DNA from: JADHLJ01 sp038118725
GTDB taxonomy: Bacteria; Pseudomonadota; Alphaproteobacteria; Thalassobaculales; Thalassobaculaceae
DNA: 13,480 nt
Direction of reading: 5' to 3'
NCBI GenBank assembly: GCA_038118725.1
Contig: JAYOIK010000102.1
Span: 1 to 13,480 of the forward strand
The notes beneath the pieces are model-generated. The model had not been told where the DNA came from and ran no database searches. It saw nothing but the letters and a program-made list of their open reading frames with translations. This document shows, one piece after another, positions 7,004 through 12,613 of the stretch. The stretch's first letter is position 1, and the number at the start of each line of letters is the position of its first letter. A program made the position numbers and the translations under genes.

Positions 7004-7387
7004 TCACCCCTCGGCCCGGTGACAGACGGCCTGGAGCTTGTTGCCGTCGGGGTCGCGAACATAGGCGCCGTAATAGTTGGGATGGTATTGCGGCCTGAGA
7101 CCCGGCACGCCCTCGTCCGTTCCGCCATGCGCCAAGGCCACTGCGTGAAAGGCGTCGACCATCGCCCGATCCGCCGCGAGGAAGGCCACATGGCTTCCAT
7201 TGCCGACGCTCGCGGGTTCTCGATTGAACGGAGAGAGGACCCAGAACTGAGCGCCGCCCGCCTCGCCATAGCCGGTATGATGCTTGCCCTCGGAAAAACT
7301 TATCTTACCCAGGGTTGCCATGACCGGGCCGTAGAAATTCTTGGCACGAGTAATGTCATTGGTTCCGACCGTTATATGACTGTACAT
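7004..7387 (-). CDS. VOC family (glyoxalase/bleomycin-resistance fold) protein
   Basis: The 127-residue product has the two beta-alpha-beta-beta-beta repeats of the vicinal-oxygen-chelate fold: MYSHITVGTNDITRAKNFYGP at the start, GNGSHVAFLA in the middle and YVRDPDGNKLQAVCH at the end. His4 and His66 are placed as metal ligands. In many relatives the last ligand is Glu in DPDGNKxE; here that position is Gln119, so metal binding may be altered or absent. Reactions in this superfamily range from isomerases to dioxygenases and antibiotic binding, and none can be picked here. The ATG at 7387 has GGGAGC about 8 bases upstream; an open extension to 7447 lacks family character. It is the first gene of a minus-strand pair with the GNAT and is divergent from the gluconolactonase-like gene. 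Confidence 0.88.
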   Translation of the reverse strand: MYSHITVGTNDITRAKNFYGPVMATLGKISFSEGKHHTGYGEAGGAQFWVLSPFNREPASVGNGSHVAFLAADRAMVDAFHAVALAHGGTDEGVPGLRPQYHPNYYGAYVRDPDGNKLQAVCHRAEG

Positions 7388-7487
7388 CGCGCGTGCTCCC
7401 GTCGCCTTGTCGTCGATCCAGCTTAACCGACGAGCCGGCCATCGCAAGCGCTTCGCGGGAAGGCGGGCATCGACTATTCCGATCCCC

Positions 7488-7516
7488 TTGGGTCAGGCCC
7501 CAACCCGCGCTAGGCT
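7488..7516 (+). promoter_or_regulatory. Weak candidate promoter for the SMP-30-like gene
   Basis: TTGGGT (7488-7493) and TAGGCT (7511-7516) are 17 bases apart, 35 bases before the ATG at 7551, in the 163-base divergent gap. Each hexamer matches the sigma-70 consensus at only 3 of 6 positions, so this is a position-based suggestion. Confidence 0.25.
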
Positions 7517-7550
7517 GGGTTTCGTGAAGCGGCAAATCCGGAGAAACGCC

Positions 7551-8519
7551 ATGAGCACCGAGACCCCGAAAACCGCCGGCTGGCGCGAGCATCCCCGCTA
7601 TCCCGACCCGGCGATCCAGAGCCTCGATCCCCGTTTCGACCAGTACCGGATTTTCAGCGCGGCGGTGGAGCGTCTGTATACCGGGTGTCGCTGGTCCGAG
7701 GGGCCGGTCTATTTCGCCGATGGCCGGTATCTGCTGTGGTCCGATATTCCCAATCAGAGGATCCTGAAGTGGGAAGAAGAGACCGGGACGGTCAGCGTCT
7801 ATCGCAAGCCCTCGAATTTCGGCAACGGTAACACCCGGGACCGCCAGGGACGGCTGGTAACCTGCGAGCATGGCCGGCGCGTGACCCGCACCGAGATCGA
7901 CGGGTCGATCACCGTTCTGGCCGACAGCTGGCAAGGCAAGAAGCTAAATTCACCCAACGACGTGGTGGTAAAATCCGACGGCTCCATCTGGTTCACCGAT
8001 CCGGTTTTCGGCATCCTCGGCAATTACGAGGGCGTCAGGAACGAGCCGGAACTGGACCAGTACGTTTTCCGTATCGACGGCGACAGTGGCGAGATGAGCG
8101 TCGTGGCGGAAGGCGTGCTCGGACCGAACGGGCTCTGCTTCAACCCGGATGAGTCGATCCTCTATATCGTCGAATCCCGGGGCGAGCCGAACCGTAAGAT
8201 CCTCGCCTATGACGTGGAATCGGACGGCAAGACCCTTTCCAACAAGCGCGTGCATATCGACGCGGGGCCCGGCGGAACACCGGACGGGATGCGTTGTGAC
8301 GTGGACGGCAATCTCTGGTGCGGCTGGGGCATGGGCAGCGCCGAGCTCGACGGCGTCAATGTCTACGCGCCGAACGGCGACCAGATCGGACGCATCGCGC
8401 TTCCGGAACGCTGCGCCAATGTCTGTTTCGGCGGGCCGATGCGTAACCGGCTGTTCATGGCCGCGAGCCAGTCGCTCTACGCGCTCTACGTGAACACCCA
8501 GGGCGTCAAGGGCGGCTGA
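7551..8519 (+). CDS. SMP-30/gluconolactonase/LRE family protein
   Basis: The 322-residue protein is a six-bladed beta-propeller of the SMP-30/gluconolactonase family, metal-dependent lactonases of sugar-acid pathways. The metal ligands are recognisable: Glu50 in WSEGPVYF, Asn193 in GPNGLCF and Asp245 in GTPDGMRCD; Asn136 in NSPNDVVV matches the substrate-side asparagine of SMP-30. Repeated DGR/DGS/DGN turns mark the blades, and CEHGRR and WFTDPVFG are typical of the bacterial gluconolactonase branch. I see no signal peptide, so it is probably cytoplasmic. The ATG at 7551 has GGAGA 8 bases upstream; the frame is open back to 7407 but that part overlaps the divergent promoter region. The next GNAT starts 15 bases after its stop, probably in one transcript. 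The sugar lactone is unknown, and no sugar dehydrogenase or dehydratase is nearby. Confidence 0.94.
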   Translation: MSTETPKTAGWREHPRYPDPAIQSLDPRFDQYRIFSAAVERLYTGCRWSEGPVYFADGRYLLWSDIPNQRILKWEEETGTVSVYRKPSNFGNGNTRDRQGRLVTCEHGRRVTRTEIDGSITVLADSWQGKKLNSPNDVVVKSDGSIWFTDPVFGILGNYEGVRNEPELDQYVFRIDGDSGEMSVVAEGVLGPNGLCFNPDESILYIVESRGEPNRKILAYDVESDGKTLSNKRVHIDAGPGGTPDGMRCDVDGNLWCGWGMGSAELDGVNVYAPNGDQIGRIALPERCANVCFGGPMRNRLFMAASQSLYALYVNTQGVKGG

Positions 8520-8534
8520 TCGACGGGGATTGAT

Positions 8535-9059
8535 TTGAAGAAACGCCTTGATCTCGAAGACGCGACCCTTCGCGGGATGACGGGCCGAGACCTTCCCGCG
8601 TTGCGGGCGCTTCTGCATGACACCGAGGTGCGCCGGTTTCTTTGCGACGATGAGATCCTTCCGGACGATTGGTTCCTCGAGACCCTGGAGCGGAGTGACG
8701 TGCTTGATCCTCGCGGCCTCGGTCTCTGGGCGATCGAGGCGCCGGACGGCGCCTTCCTTGGCATGGCCGGTCTACGACCGCTGGGCGAGAGCGGGACGAG
8801 CCACGCCGATCTCGTGGGCGCGGTTCAACTCACGATCGCCGTCGGACCGCCCGCCTGGGGCACCGGTCTCGCGCGCCGCGCCTCGGAGCGGCTGCTCCAG
8901 CACGGGTTCGAGGATCTCGGGCTGCCCAGGGTCATCGCCATCGTCGATGATCCGAACGAGCGCTCACACGCGCTGATCCAGCGGCTCGGCTTCACCAGGA
9001 TCGGCGTGGATACCGGCCCGGCCTATTCCCAGACCGTCTATGTCTTGAGCCCTGACTGA
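8535..9059 (+). CDS. GNAT family N-acetyltransferase, RimJ/RimL-like
   Basis: The 174-residue product is of the Acetyltransf_3 (RimJ/RimL) type: TLRGMTGRDLPALRALL (11-27) opens the fold, VQLTIAVGPPAWGTGLARRA (97-116) carries the acetyl-CoA loop, and IAIVDDPNERSHALIQRLGF (134-153) is the classic RimJ/L ending with the Asn-x-x-Ser pattern. Members acetylate protein N-termini or small amines; the substrate here is unknown. The start is a TTG at 8535 with GGGGA 5 bases upstream. The first in-frame ATG (8577) would cut off the first strand, so the TTG is preferred. It is closely downstream of the gluconolactonase-like gene and is likely expressed with it. Confidence 0.88.
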   Translation: MKKRLDLEDATLRGMTGRDLPALRALLHDTEVRRFLCDDEILPDDWFLETLERSDVLDPRGLGLWAIEAPDGAFLGMAGLRPLGESGTSHADLVGAVQLTIAVGPPAWGTGLARRASERLLQHGFEDLGLPRVIAIVDDPNERSHALIQRLGFTRIGVDTGPAYSQTVYVLSPD

Positions 9060-9066
9060 CCGAGCA

Positions 9067-9079
9067 TTCCAGATTGGAA
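9067..9079. repeat. Short inverted repeat TTCCA-GAT-TGGAA upstream of CmcJ-like gene
   Basis: TTCCAGATTGGAA is a perfect 5-3-5 inverted repeat in the 118-base gap before the CmcJ-like gene, 111 bases before its ATG. Its size fits a dimeric regulator site, but no regulator gene is nearby and a match this short can occur by chance. Confidence 0.25.
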
Positions 9080-9177
9080 AGAGACCCGTTTCAAATCCAC
9101 CCGGTGACATTCGGCGCTGGATTGTGGAACACTCCGCCCCATATGGAACGGATATCCATGCAAGCGCGGAGGCGGTC

Positions 9178-10449
9178 ATGAGCCAGGCCAAGGTTACCGA
9201 CACCCACGAGACCCGGACGGACGAGGCGGTGCCCTACGTCCCGCCCCTGCAGCTGACCAAGGGCCAGGAACCGCCGATCGCGGCCAATGGCGGGCTGTCC
9301 TACATGTCCTTCGACCGGGACGGCGACGGCGGCACGGCGGCGGCGATGGACGCGGTCTTCAAGCAGATCGCGGACAACGTCGGCGATGATATCCTGGAAC
9401 TGCTCGACACCGCGCCTCCAGGGCCGATCGAAACCGAATGGGGCACCGGCTTTCGCGAATATGACGAGTGTGTCGCCTATATCCGCGAGAACAACATGAC
9501 CGCGCCCGAGGGCGGCGTGGTTCTGCCGCTGCGCTATTCGATCAACCGGCACCCGTCCTATTCCGTGGTGCCGTCCAACGCGCTCTGGCAAGACCCGGCG
9601 CGCAAGGCCGACGCCGACGCGCTGCGCAAATACGAGACCGACAACAAGAACCGGGCGCTGTATTTTCCGAAGCTGCTCCGCGACGCGCGGCGGATCGGCG
9701 AGGTCTATCCCGGCCTCTCTCCCAATTCGCCGGAAAGCATGGACAAGCTTGGCGTTTCGCTCGCGCATCTCGAGTCCAAGTGCGAGAATTTCTACGATTC
9801 CGCCGAGGTCGAACGGGTCTTCTATCCGGAGATCGAGAAGCTGCTGCTCGACTTCTTCCCGGGAGCGACGGACGCCCTGGTCTACAACCACGACGTCTTC
9901 GACAAGGAATACACCGGCGACCGCACCGAGGATCAGGACGCCAAGAACCCGGGCATCAACGAGAACTACGTCAACCTTGTGCATAACGACCTGAACGATA
10001 ATAGCGGCCGGGTCCGCTGCCGCGAGCTATTGACCCGCAACCTGCGCAATTTCGGACGTACCCAGAACTATACCGAGGCCGAGGCCGACGCGAAGATGTC
10101 GCGCCGCTTCATGTCGATCAATCTGGCCAAGCCCATGGAGACGGTCCAGCAATGGCCCTTCGTGCTCTGCGCCTGGCCGTCCTTCGCCGATCAGCCCTAT
10201 ATCAACAACTACCGGATCTATGACGACCGGGTCGGCGAGACCACGCGCTTCACCCACCGGGAGACCCATGAGTGGTACTGGTTCCCGCAACAGACCTCGA
10301 CCGAGGTCTCGATGCTGAAATGCTATGACTCGGTCACCGACGGCTCGGTTTCTCGCTGGTCCTTCCACAGCGCCTGCTACGACCCCACCGCCCCCGAGGG
10401 CGCACCGTTCCGCAAAAACGTGGTGGTGCGGTCCTACGTGTTCTTTTGA
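9178..10449 (+). CDS. CmcJ/NvfI family putative oxidoreductase
   Basis: The 423-residue protein has the pattern of the CmcJ/NvfI (GA4-desaturase-like) family, related to Fe(II)/2-oxoglutarate oxygenases; named members act in cephamycin and fungal meroterpenoid biosynthesis. Visible family features are RVFYPEIEKLLLDF, then VHNDL with His269 and Asp271, NLAKPMETVQQWPFVLCAW, HEWYWFPQQT (364-373), LKCYDS (380-385), HSACYDP starting at His397, and the C-terminal RSYVFF. A His-x-Asp...His set (His269, Asp271, His397) is a plausible iron site; that is inference. The ATG at 9178 is chosen for GGAGG 5 bases upstream; a GTG at 9124 would add residues with no family match. At 423 residues it seems longer than the roughly 250-300 residues I associate with this family, with an extra N-terminal region. 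No biosynthetic cluster surrounds it, so its substrate is open. Confidence 0.85.
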   Translation: MSQAKVTDTHETRTDEAVPYVPPLQLTKGQEPPIAANGGLSYMSFDRDGDGGTAAAMDAVFKQIADNVGDDILELLDTAPPGPIETEWGTGFREYDECVAYIRENNMTAPEGGVVLPLRYSINRHPSYSVVPSNALWQDPARKADADALRKYETDNKNRALYFPKLLRDARRIGEVYPGLSPNSPESMDKLGVSLAHLESKCENFYDSAEVERVFYPEIEKLLLDFFPGATDALVYNHDVFDKEYTGDRTEDQDAKNPGINENYVNLVHNDLNDNSGRVRCRELLTRNLRNFGRTQNYTEAEADAKMSRRFMSINLAKPMETVQQWPFVLCAWPSFADQPYINNYRIYDDRVGETTRFTHRETHEWYWFPQQTSTEVSMLKCYDSVTDGSVSRWSFHSACYDPTAPEGAPFRKNVVVRSYVFF

Positions 10450-10502
10450 GGGCGTTGGAGGGGCGGTAGGCCGCGCCGACGAGCCGTAAACAACAGTCGT
10501 CA

Positions 10503-10520
10503 CCCCGCGGAAGCGCGGGG
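10503..10520 (+). repeat. Palindromic repeat unit 1 (GAAG loop)
   Basis: CCCCGCG-GAAG-CGCGGGG is a perfect 7-bp stem with a GAAG loop, resembling the small extragenic palindromes common between alphaproteobacterial genes. It lies 54 bases after the CmcJ-like stop and may stabilise that transcript's 3' end. An outer 6-bp arm (10499-10504 with 10535-10540) would compete with it. Confidence 0.7.
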
Positions 10521-10607
10521 CCCATTCCTCGGGCGGTGACACGCCTCCGTGGCGGCGATAATGCTATGACTCATCCACCGGTTTGATTGATATTCCGGCG
10601 GAGTGGG

Positions 10608-10625
10608 TCCCTCCCTTCGGCGGGA
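10608..10625 (-). repeat. Palindromic repeat unit 2 (inverted, GAAG loop)
   Basis: Read on the minus strand this is TCCCGCC-GAAG-GGAGGGA, a 7-position stem with one G-A mismatch and the same GAAG loop as unit 1. It is a diverged copy in the opposite orientation. Confidence 0.55.
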
Positions 10626-10647
10626 AGACGGCGGGTTCCACCCAAAC

Positions 10648-10680
10648 CGTATCCCCGACGAAGGTCGGGGTCGACGCCTG
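10648..10680 (+). repeat. Palindromic repeat unit 3, 33-base element
   Basis: The core is a perfect stem CCCCGAC-GAAG-GTCGGGG (10653-10670) flanked by CGTAT on the left and CGACGCC on the right. The full 33 bases recur in inverted orientation at 10761-10793 with three differences, so the flanks belong to the repeated element. Confidence 0.75.
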
Positions 10681-10760
10681 AAGCGTCGGCAAACGCAGGC
10701 AAATGGAGCACTTTCGTGGATTAGCCATCGTGATCCATTATCCGTCGCGCTGAAAAATCC

Positions 10761-10793
10761 CGGGCGTCGGCCCCGACCTTCGTCGGGTATACG
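10761..10793 (-). repeat. Palindromic repeat unit 4, inverted copy of unit 3
   Basis: On the minus strand this matches unit 3 over 33 bases with three substitutions, one of which costs the outermost stem pair, leaving CCCGAC-GAAG-GTCGGG. It lies 38 bases before the HbpS-like stop. Units 3 and 4 enclose 80 bases and could pair into one long stem. Confidence 0.75.
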
Positions 10794-10830
10794 TGACTCT
10801 AATCAAAACAGATGCCCCATCCGCCCCGCC

Positions 10831-11226
10831 CTAAAGCGTCTCGACCCCCGCCTGGGCGCAGTCCTCGTCCTCCTGGCCGGTGCCGCCGCCGACACCGCAG
10901 CCGCCAATGACGGCTCCGTCTCGCATGATCGTCACACCGCCCTGTCCGAGAAACATGTGCCCGCCCTCGGCGGCGACGATGCCGCGGAACGTCGGGTGAT
11001 CGGCCCGCTCGGTCAGCGCCCCGCTCGGCCGCCCGAACCCCGCCGAGGCCACCGCCTTGCCCTGGCTCCCATAGGCCCCGGCCCAGATCGCCCCGTCCAT
11101 CCGCTGAAACGCCACCAGCCGCCCGCCGGCGTCACAGACCGCCACATTGATCAAAATCCCCAGCGCCTCGGCCTTGTCGATGGCGCCCTGGGCGATGCGG
11201 TTGGCTTCCTCGAGGGTAAGGGTCAT
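10831..11226 (-). CDS. GlcG/HbpS family heme-binding-like protein
   Basis: The 131-residue protein is a complete GlcG/HbpS (DUF336) domain. It opens with LTLEEANRIAQGAIDKAEALG, continues with NVAVCDAGGRLVAFQRMDGA, and ends with the diagnostic GGVTIMRDGAVIGGCGVGGGTGQEDEDCA segment. Family members bind heme (HbpS), are encoded in glycolate operons (GlcG) or accompany corrinoid and diol metabolism; the exact role is generally unknown. No signal peptide is visible. The ATG at 11226 has AGAGGAG about 7 bases upstream, which settles it against an open extension to 11298. It converges on the palindrome-filled gap and is divergent from the next GNAT. No glycolate oxidase genes are close, so GlcG is not assigned. 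Confidence 0.93.
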   Translation of the reverse strand: MTLTLEEANRIAQGAIDKAEALGILINVAVCDAGGRLVAFQRMDGAIWAGAYGSQGKAVASAGFGRPSGALTERADHPTFRGIVAAEGGHMFLGQGGVTIMRDGAVIGGCGVGGGTGQEDEDCAQAGVETL

Positions 11227-11377
11227 GGGGGTGCTCCTCTGGGGTTGGGGTGTGGATTCGCGCGGATCACTTTGTTGTTCATCGAAGCCTAGGCGCAAGA
11301 GGAGGGGAAATCCATGTATGGTTCAAGGAATGTCACCTGTTGTCCCATTCGTGACCTAGAGCAAATCTGGAACGACC

Positions 11378-11836
11378 ATGAGAGTCGAGCTCCTCGCCGA
11401 TCATCCGGATGCCCTGCCCCAACTCGCGGCAATGTTTGTGGCGGAGTGGGAGCCATATTACGGTCCGGACGGCCCCGGGAACGCCGTCGCGGATCTTCAA
11501 TCCCGATGCCGCCGCGACACAATCCCAATTGGGCTCGTGGCTATCGACGAACGCGAGATCATGGGCACGGTGGCGATCGACAGAGACCCAACCACGCAAC
11601 TGGAGCCTTCGATCGTCGGATTGCTGGTTCGCCCGGGCCGGCGAGGCGAGGGAATTGCTACCGGACTTCTACGGGCCGCGGCGGGCTTGGCGAAAACCAT
11701 CGGCTACCCTCGCATCCACACAAGCACGGCACTCCCCTACATGCGGGATGCGCTTCTATCACAAGGGTGGCGTCAGACCGGGGAGGTCGAGTATCTAAAC
11801 GGCGAATGCGGCCAGGTTTTTGAGTTGGAGTTTTAA
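11378..11836 (+). CDS. GNAT family N-acetyltransferase
   Basis: The 152-residue product is a single GNAT domain: MRVELLADHPDALPQLAAMF forms the first strand and helix, MGTVAIDRD is a central strand, and VGLLVRPGRRGEGIATGLL (80-98) is motif A with the acetyl-CoA loop Arg89-Gly90-Glu91-Gly92-Ile93-Ala94. The C-terminal ALLSQGWRQTGEVEYLNG replaces the usual FYxxxGF signature with LLSQGW. The substrate is unknown. The ATG at 11378 lacks a clear ribosome-binding site (only TGGA upstream). It is divergent from the HbpS-like gene across 151 bases that contain an IR GTCAC/GTGAC (11332-11336 and 11351-11355) and no convincing promoter. The toxin-antitoxin pair follows 52 bases later, probably from its own promoter. 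Confidence 0.86.
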   Translation: MRVELLADHPDALPQLAAMFVAEWEPYYGPDGPGNAVADLQSRCRRDTIPIGLVAIDEREIMGTVAIDRDPTTQLEPSIVGLLVRPGRRGEGIATGLLRAAAGLAKTIGYPRIHTSTALPYMRDALLSQGWRQTGEVEYLNGECGQVFELEF

Positions 11837-11888
11837 GCCCCCCGGGCATGCGCTTTGGAATCCTGCCAGGCAATGATATGGTGAAGAC

Positions 11889-12110
11889 ATGGCCGACGTG
11901 AAATCGATGGACGTATCTCAAATCCGCTTCACCTCGACGGTGTTTCCGACCGAGGAGGATATGACGCTCTGGAACAGCCTTACGCCGGAAGAACAACGCG
12001 CTGTCATCCGCCGCGATCTTGACGAGGCGGAAGCAAGCGGCATCGCGAAACCGGAGACCGCCGAGGCCGTTATCCGTCGCATGCGGGCGGAATTACAGAA
12101 CGCCGGATGA
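11889..12110 (+). CDS. Putative antitoxin of ParE-type toxin-antitoxin module
   Basis: The 73-residue protein is called an antitoxin mainly from context: it is small, acidic, lies directly upstream of a ParE-type toxin and overlaps it by ATGA. Its C-terminal half (AVIRRDLDEAEASGIAKPETAEAVIRRM, split here as two helices around SG) resembles the toxin-binding tail of ParD-like antitoxins. The N-terminal half (IRFTSTVFPTEEDMTLWNSL) is not an obvious ribbon-helix-helix or other DNA-binding domain, so self-repression by the usual mechanism is uncertain. The ATG at 11889 has GGTGA 4 bases upstream. A TATGGT at 11877-11882, 16 bases after TTGGAA (11855-11860), could be its promoter, which would place the transcript start almost at the ATG. 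Confidence 0.72.
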   Translation: MADVKSMDVSQIRFTSTVFPTEEDMTLWNSLTPEEQRAVIRRDLDEAEASGIAKPETAEAVIRRMRAELQNAG

Positions 12111-12382
12111 ACTACGACCTGAGCCGCAAGGCGCTACGGCAGATCGAAGAGATTATCCGTTATACCGATGAGAATTTTGGCGAGCATCAGACCAGCGAGT
12201 ATGTGGACGGTCTCTACCACAGCTTCGACATTCTCGCCGACAACCCGCGAATGGGACGCCGGTTCGACCAACACCGCCGCCGCTATATTTACCGGAGCCA
12301 TCACGTCTACTACCGCCTGCTCGGGGATCGCATTCTGATCGTCGATATTCGCAACGCACTGCAGAACGCGCCTACCGAGTAG
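12107..12382 (+). CDS. ParE/RelE superfamily toxin
   Basis: The 91-residue protein has the ParE-type pattern: Tyr3 and Leu5 in the first strand, two helices (RKALRQIEEIIRYTDENFGEH and TSEYVDGLYHSFDILADNP), PRMGRRFDQHRRRY leading into RSHHVYYRLLGDRILIVDIR. ParE toxins inhibit DNA gyrase, while RelE relatives cleave mRNA on the ribosome; the long helical hairpin and HHVYYR motif favour ParE. Unusually, the C-terminus reads IRNALQNAPTE where many ParE proteins have a His...Met-Asp ending, so activity may differ. Its ATG overlaps the antitoxin stop (ATGA at 12107-12110), giving translational coupling and lower toxin output. The module borders the AT-rich region that begins just downstream. Confidence 0.85.
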   Translation: MNYDLSRKALRQIEEIIRYTDENFGEHQTSEYVDGLYHSFDILADNPRMGRRFDQHRRRYIYRSHHVYYRLLGDRILIVDIRNALQNAPTE

Positions 12383-12393
12383 CGGAGTTGTGG

Positions 12394-12466
12394 TATCAAT
12401 GAGGGCGTCCCCGTTTGTGTCGGCAACTGTGGATTAGCGCGGATATCAATTAGGTGGCTGTCCCCG
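12394..12466. repeat. Imperfect direct repeat downstream of the toxin gene
   Basis: Two units 50 bases apart both begin TATCAAT and end GTCCCCG: 12394-12413 (20 bases) and 12444-12466 (23 bases, with a 3-base longer middle around AGG). Such GTCCCCG-ending pieces resemble remnants at the edges of mobile or repeated elements; that link is inference. They lie at the change from GC-rich to AT-rich sequence. Confidence 0.4.
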
Positions 12467-12517
12467 AACTCGCATTTTGCTACCGTAGTGGATCGAAATG
12501 ATATTAAATTGAATTTA

Positions 12518-12523
12518 TTGACA
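12518..12523 (+). promoter_or_regulatory. Consensus -35 element upstream of Sel1-like gene
   Basis: TTGACA is an exact -35 consensus in AT-rich sequence 91 bases before the ATG at 12614. The best -10 candidate is CGTAAT at 12543-12548 (4 of 6, spacing 19), inside the 14-base palindrome; at the ideal spacing of 17 the sequence is TACGTA. The promoter is therefore plausible but its -10 is not settled. Confidence 0.4.
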
Positions 12524-12536
12524 TTTTTACGCAGGA

Positions 12537-12550
12537 AAATTACGTAATTT
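12537..12550. promoter_or_regulatory. Perfect 14-base palindrome, possible operator
   Basis: AAATTACGTAATTT reads the same on both strands and covers the likely -10 region of the promoter starting at 12518. Size, symmetry and place fit a binding site for a dimeric repressor, though AT-rich sequence makes chance palindromes more likely. Confidence 0.4.
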
Positions 12551-12568
12551 GGCAATTTTTGATTGCCA
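12550..12568 (+). repeat. Hairpin TGGCAAT/ATTGCCA in the leader of the Sel1-like gene
   Basis: TGGCAAT (12550-12556) and ATTGCCA (12562-12568) form a perfect 7-bp stem with a TTTTG loop, directly after the 14-base palindrome. It would lie in the 5' leader or serve as a second operator. No T-run follows, so a terminator is unlikely. Confidence 0.45.
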
Positions 12569-12613
12569 TTATGATTACATTTCTATATATATGTATCCAA
12601 TATAGGAAATTGA

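Larger units (their letters stand above)
10450..10830. other. 381-base non-coding gap with four palindromic repeats
   Basis: No convincing gene lies between the CmcJ-like and HbpS-like genes, which converge on this gap. It is filled by four short palindromes that share a four-base GAAG loop and alternate in orientation (plus, minus, plus, minus), each listed separately. An outer GTCACC (10499-10504) pairs with GGTGAC (10535-10540) around the first. The rest shows nothing I can assign. Confidence 0.7.

Noticed and set aside
7190..7235. GTTC-N6-GAAC inverted motif within the VOC gene as a second LexA-type site
   Set aside because: Spacing and orientation differ from the alphaproteobacterial direct repeat and it is deep inside coding sequence.
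7950..8618. Minus-strand open frame of 222 codons opposite the gluconolactonase-like gene
   Set aside because: It spans the end of one real gene and the start of the next on the other strand and shows no domain.
9091..9984. Minus-strand open frame of 297 codons opposite the CmcJ-like gene
   Set aside because: The plus-strand gene has family motifs and a strong ribosome-binding site; the antisense product is a Val/Arg/Gly-rich sequence without known features.
10499..10797. CRISPR array
   Set aside because: The repeats alternate in orientation, differ in sequence and are unevenly spaced (about 50 to 100 bases), unlike direct CRISPR repeats; no cas gene is present.
10603..11292. Plus-strand open frame of 229 codons through the palindromes and opposite the HbpS-like gene
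   Set aside because: It begins inside repeat DNA and its remainder is antisense to a clear GlcG/HbpS domain; the product is Pro/Arg-rich and unlike known proteins.
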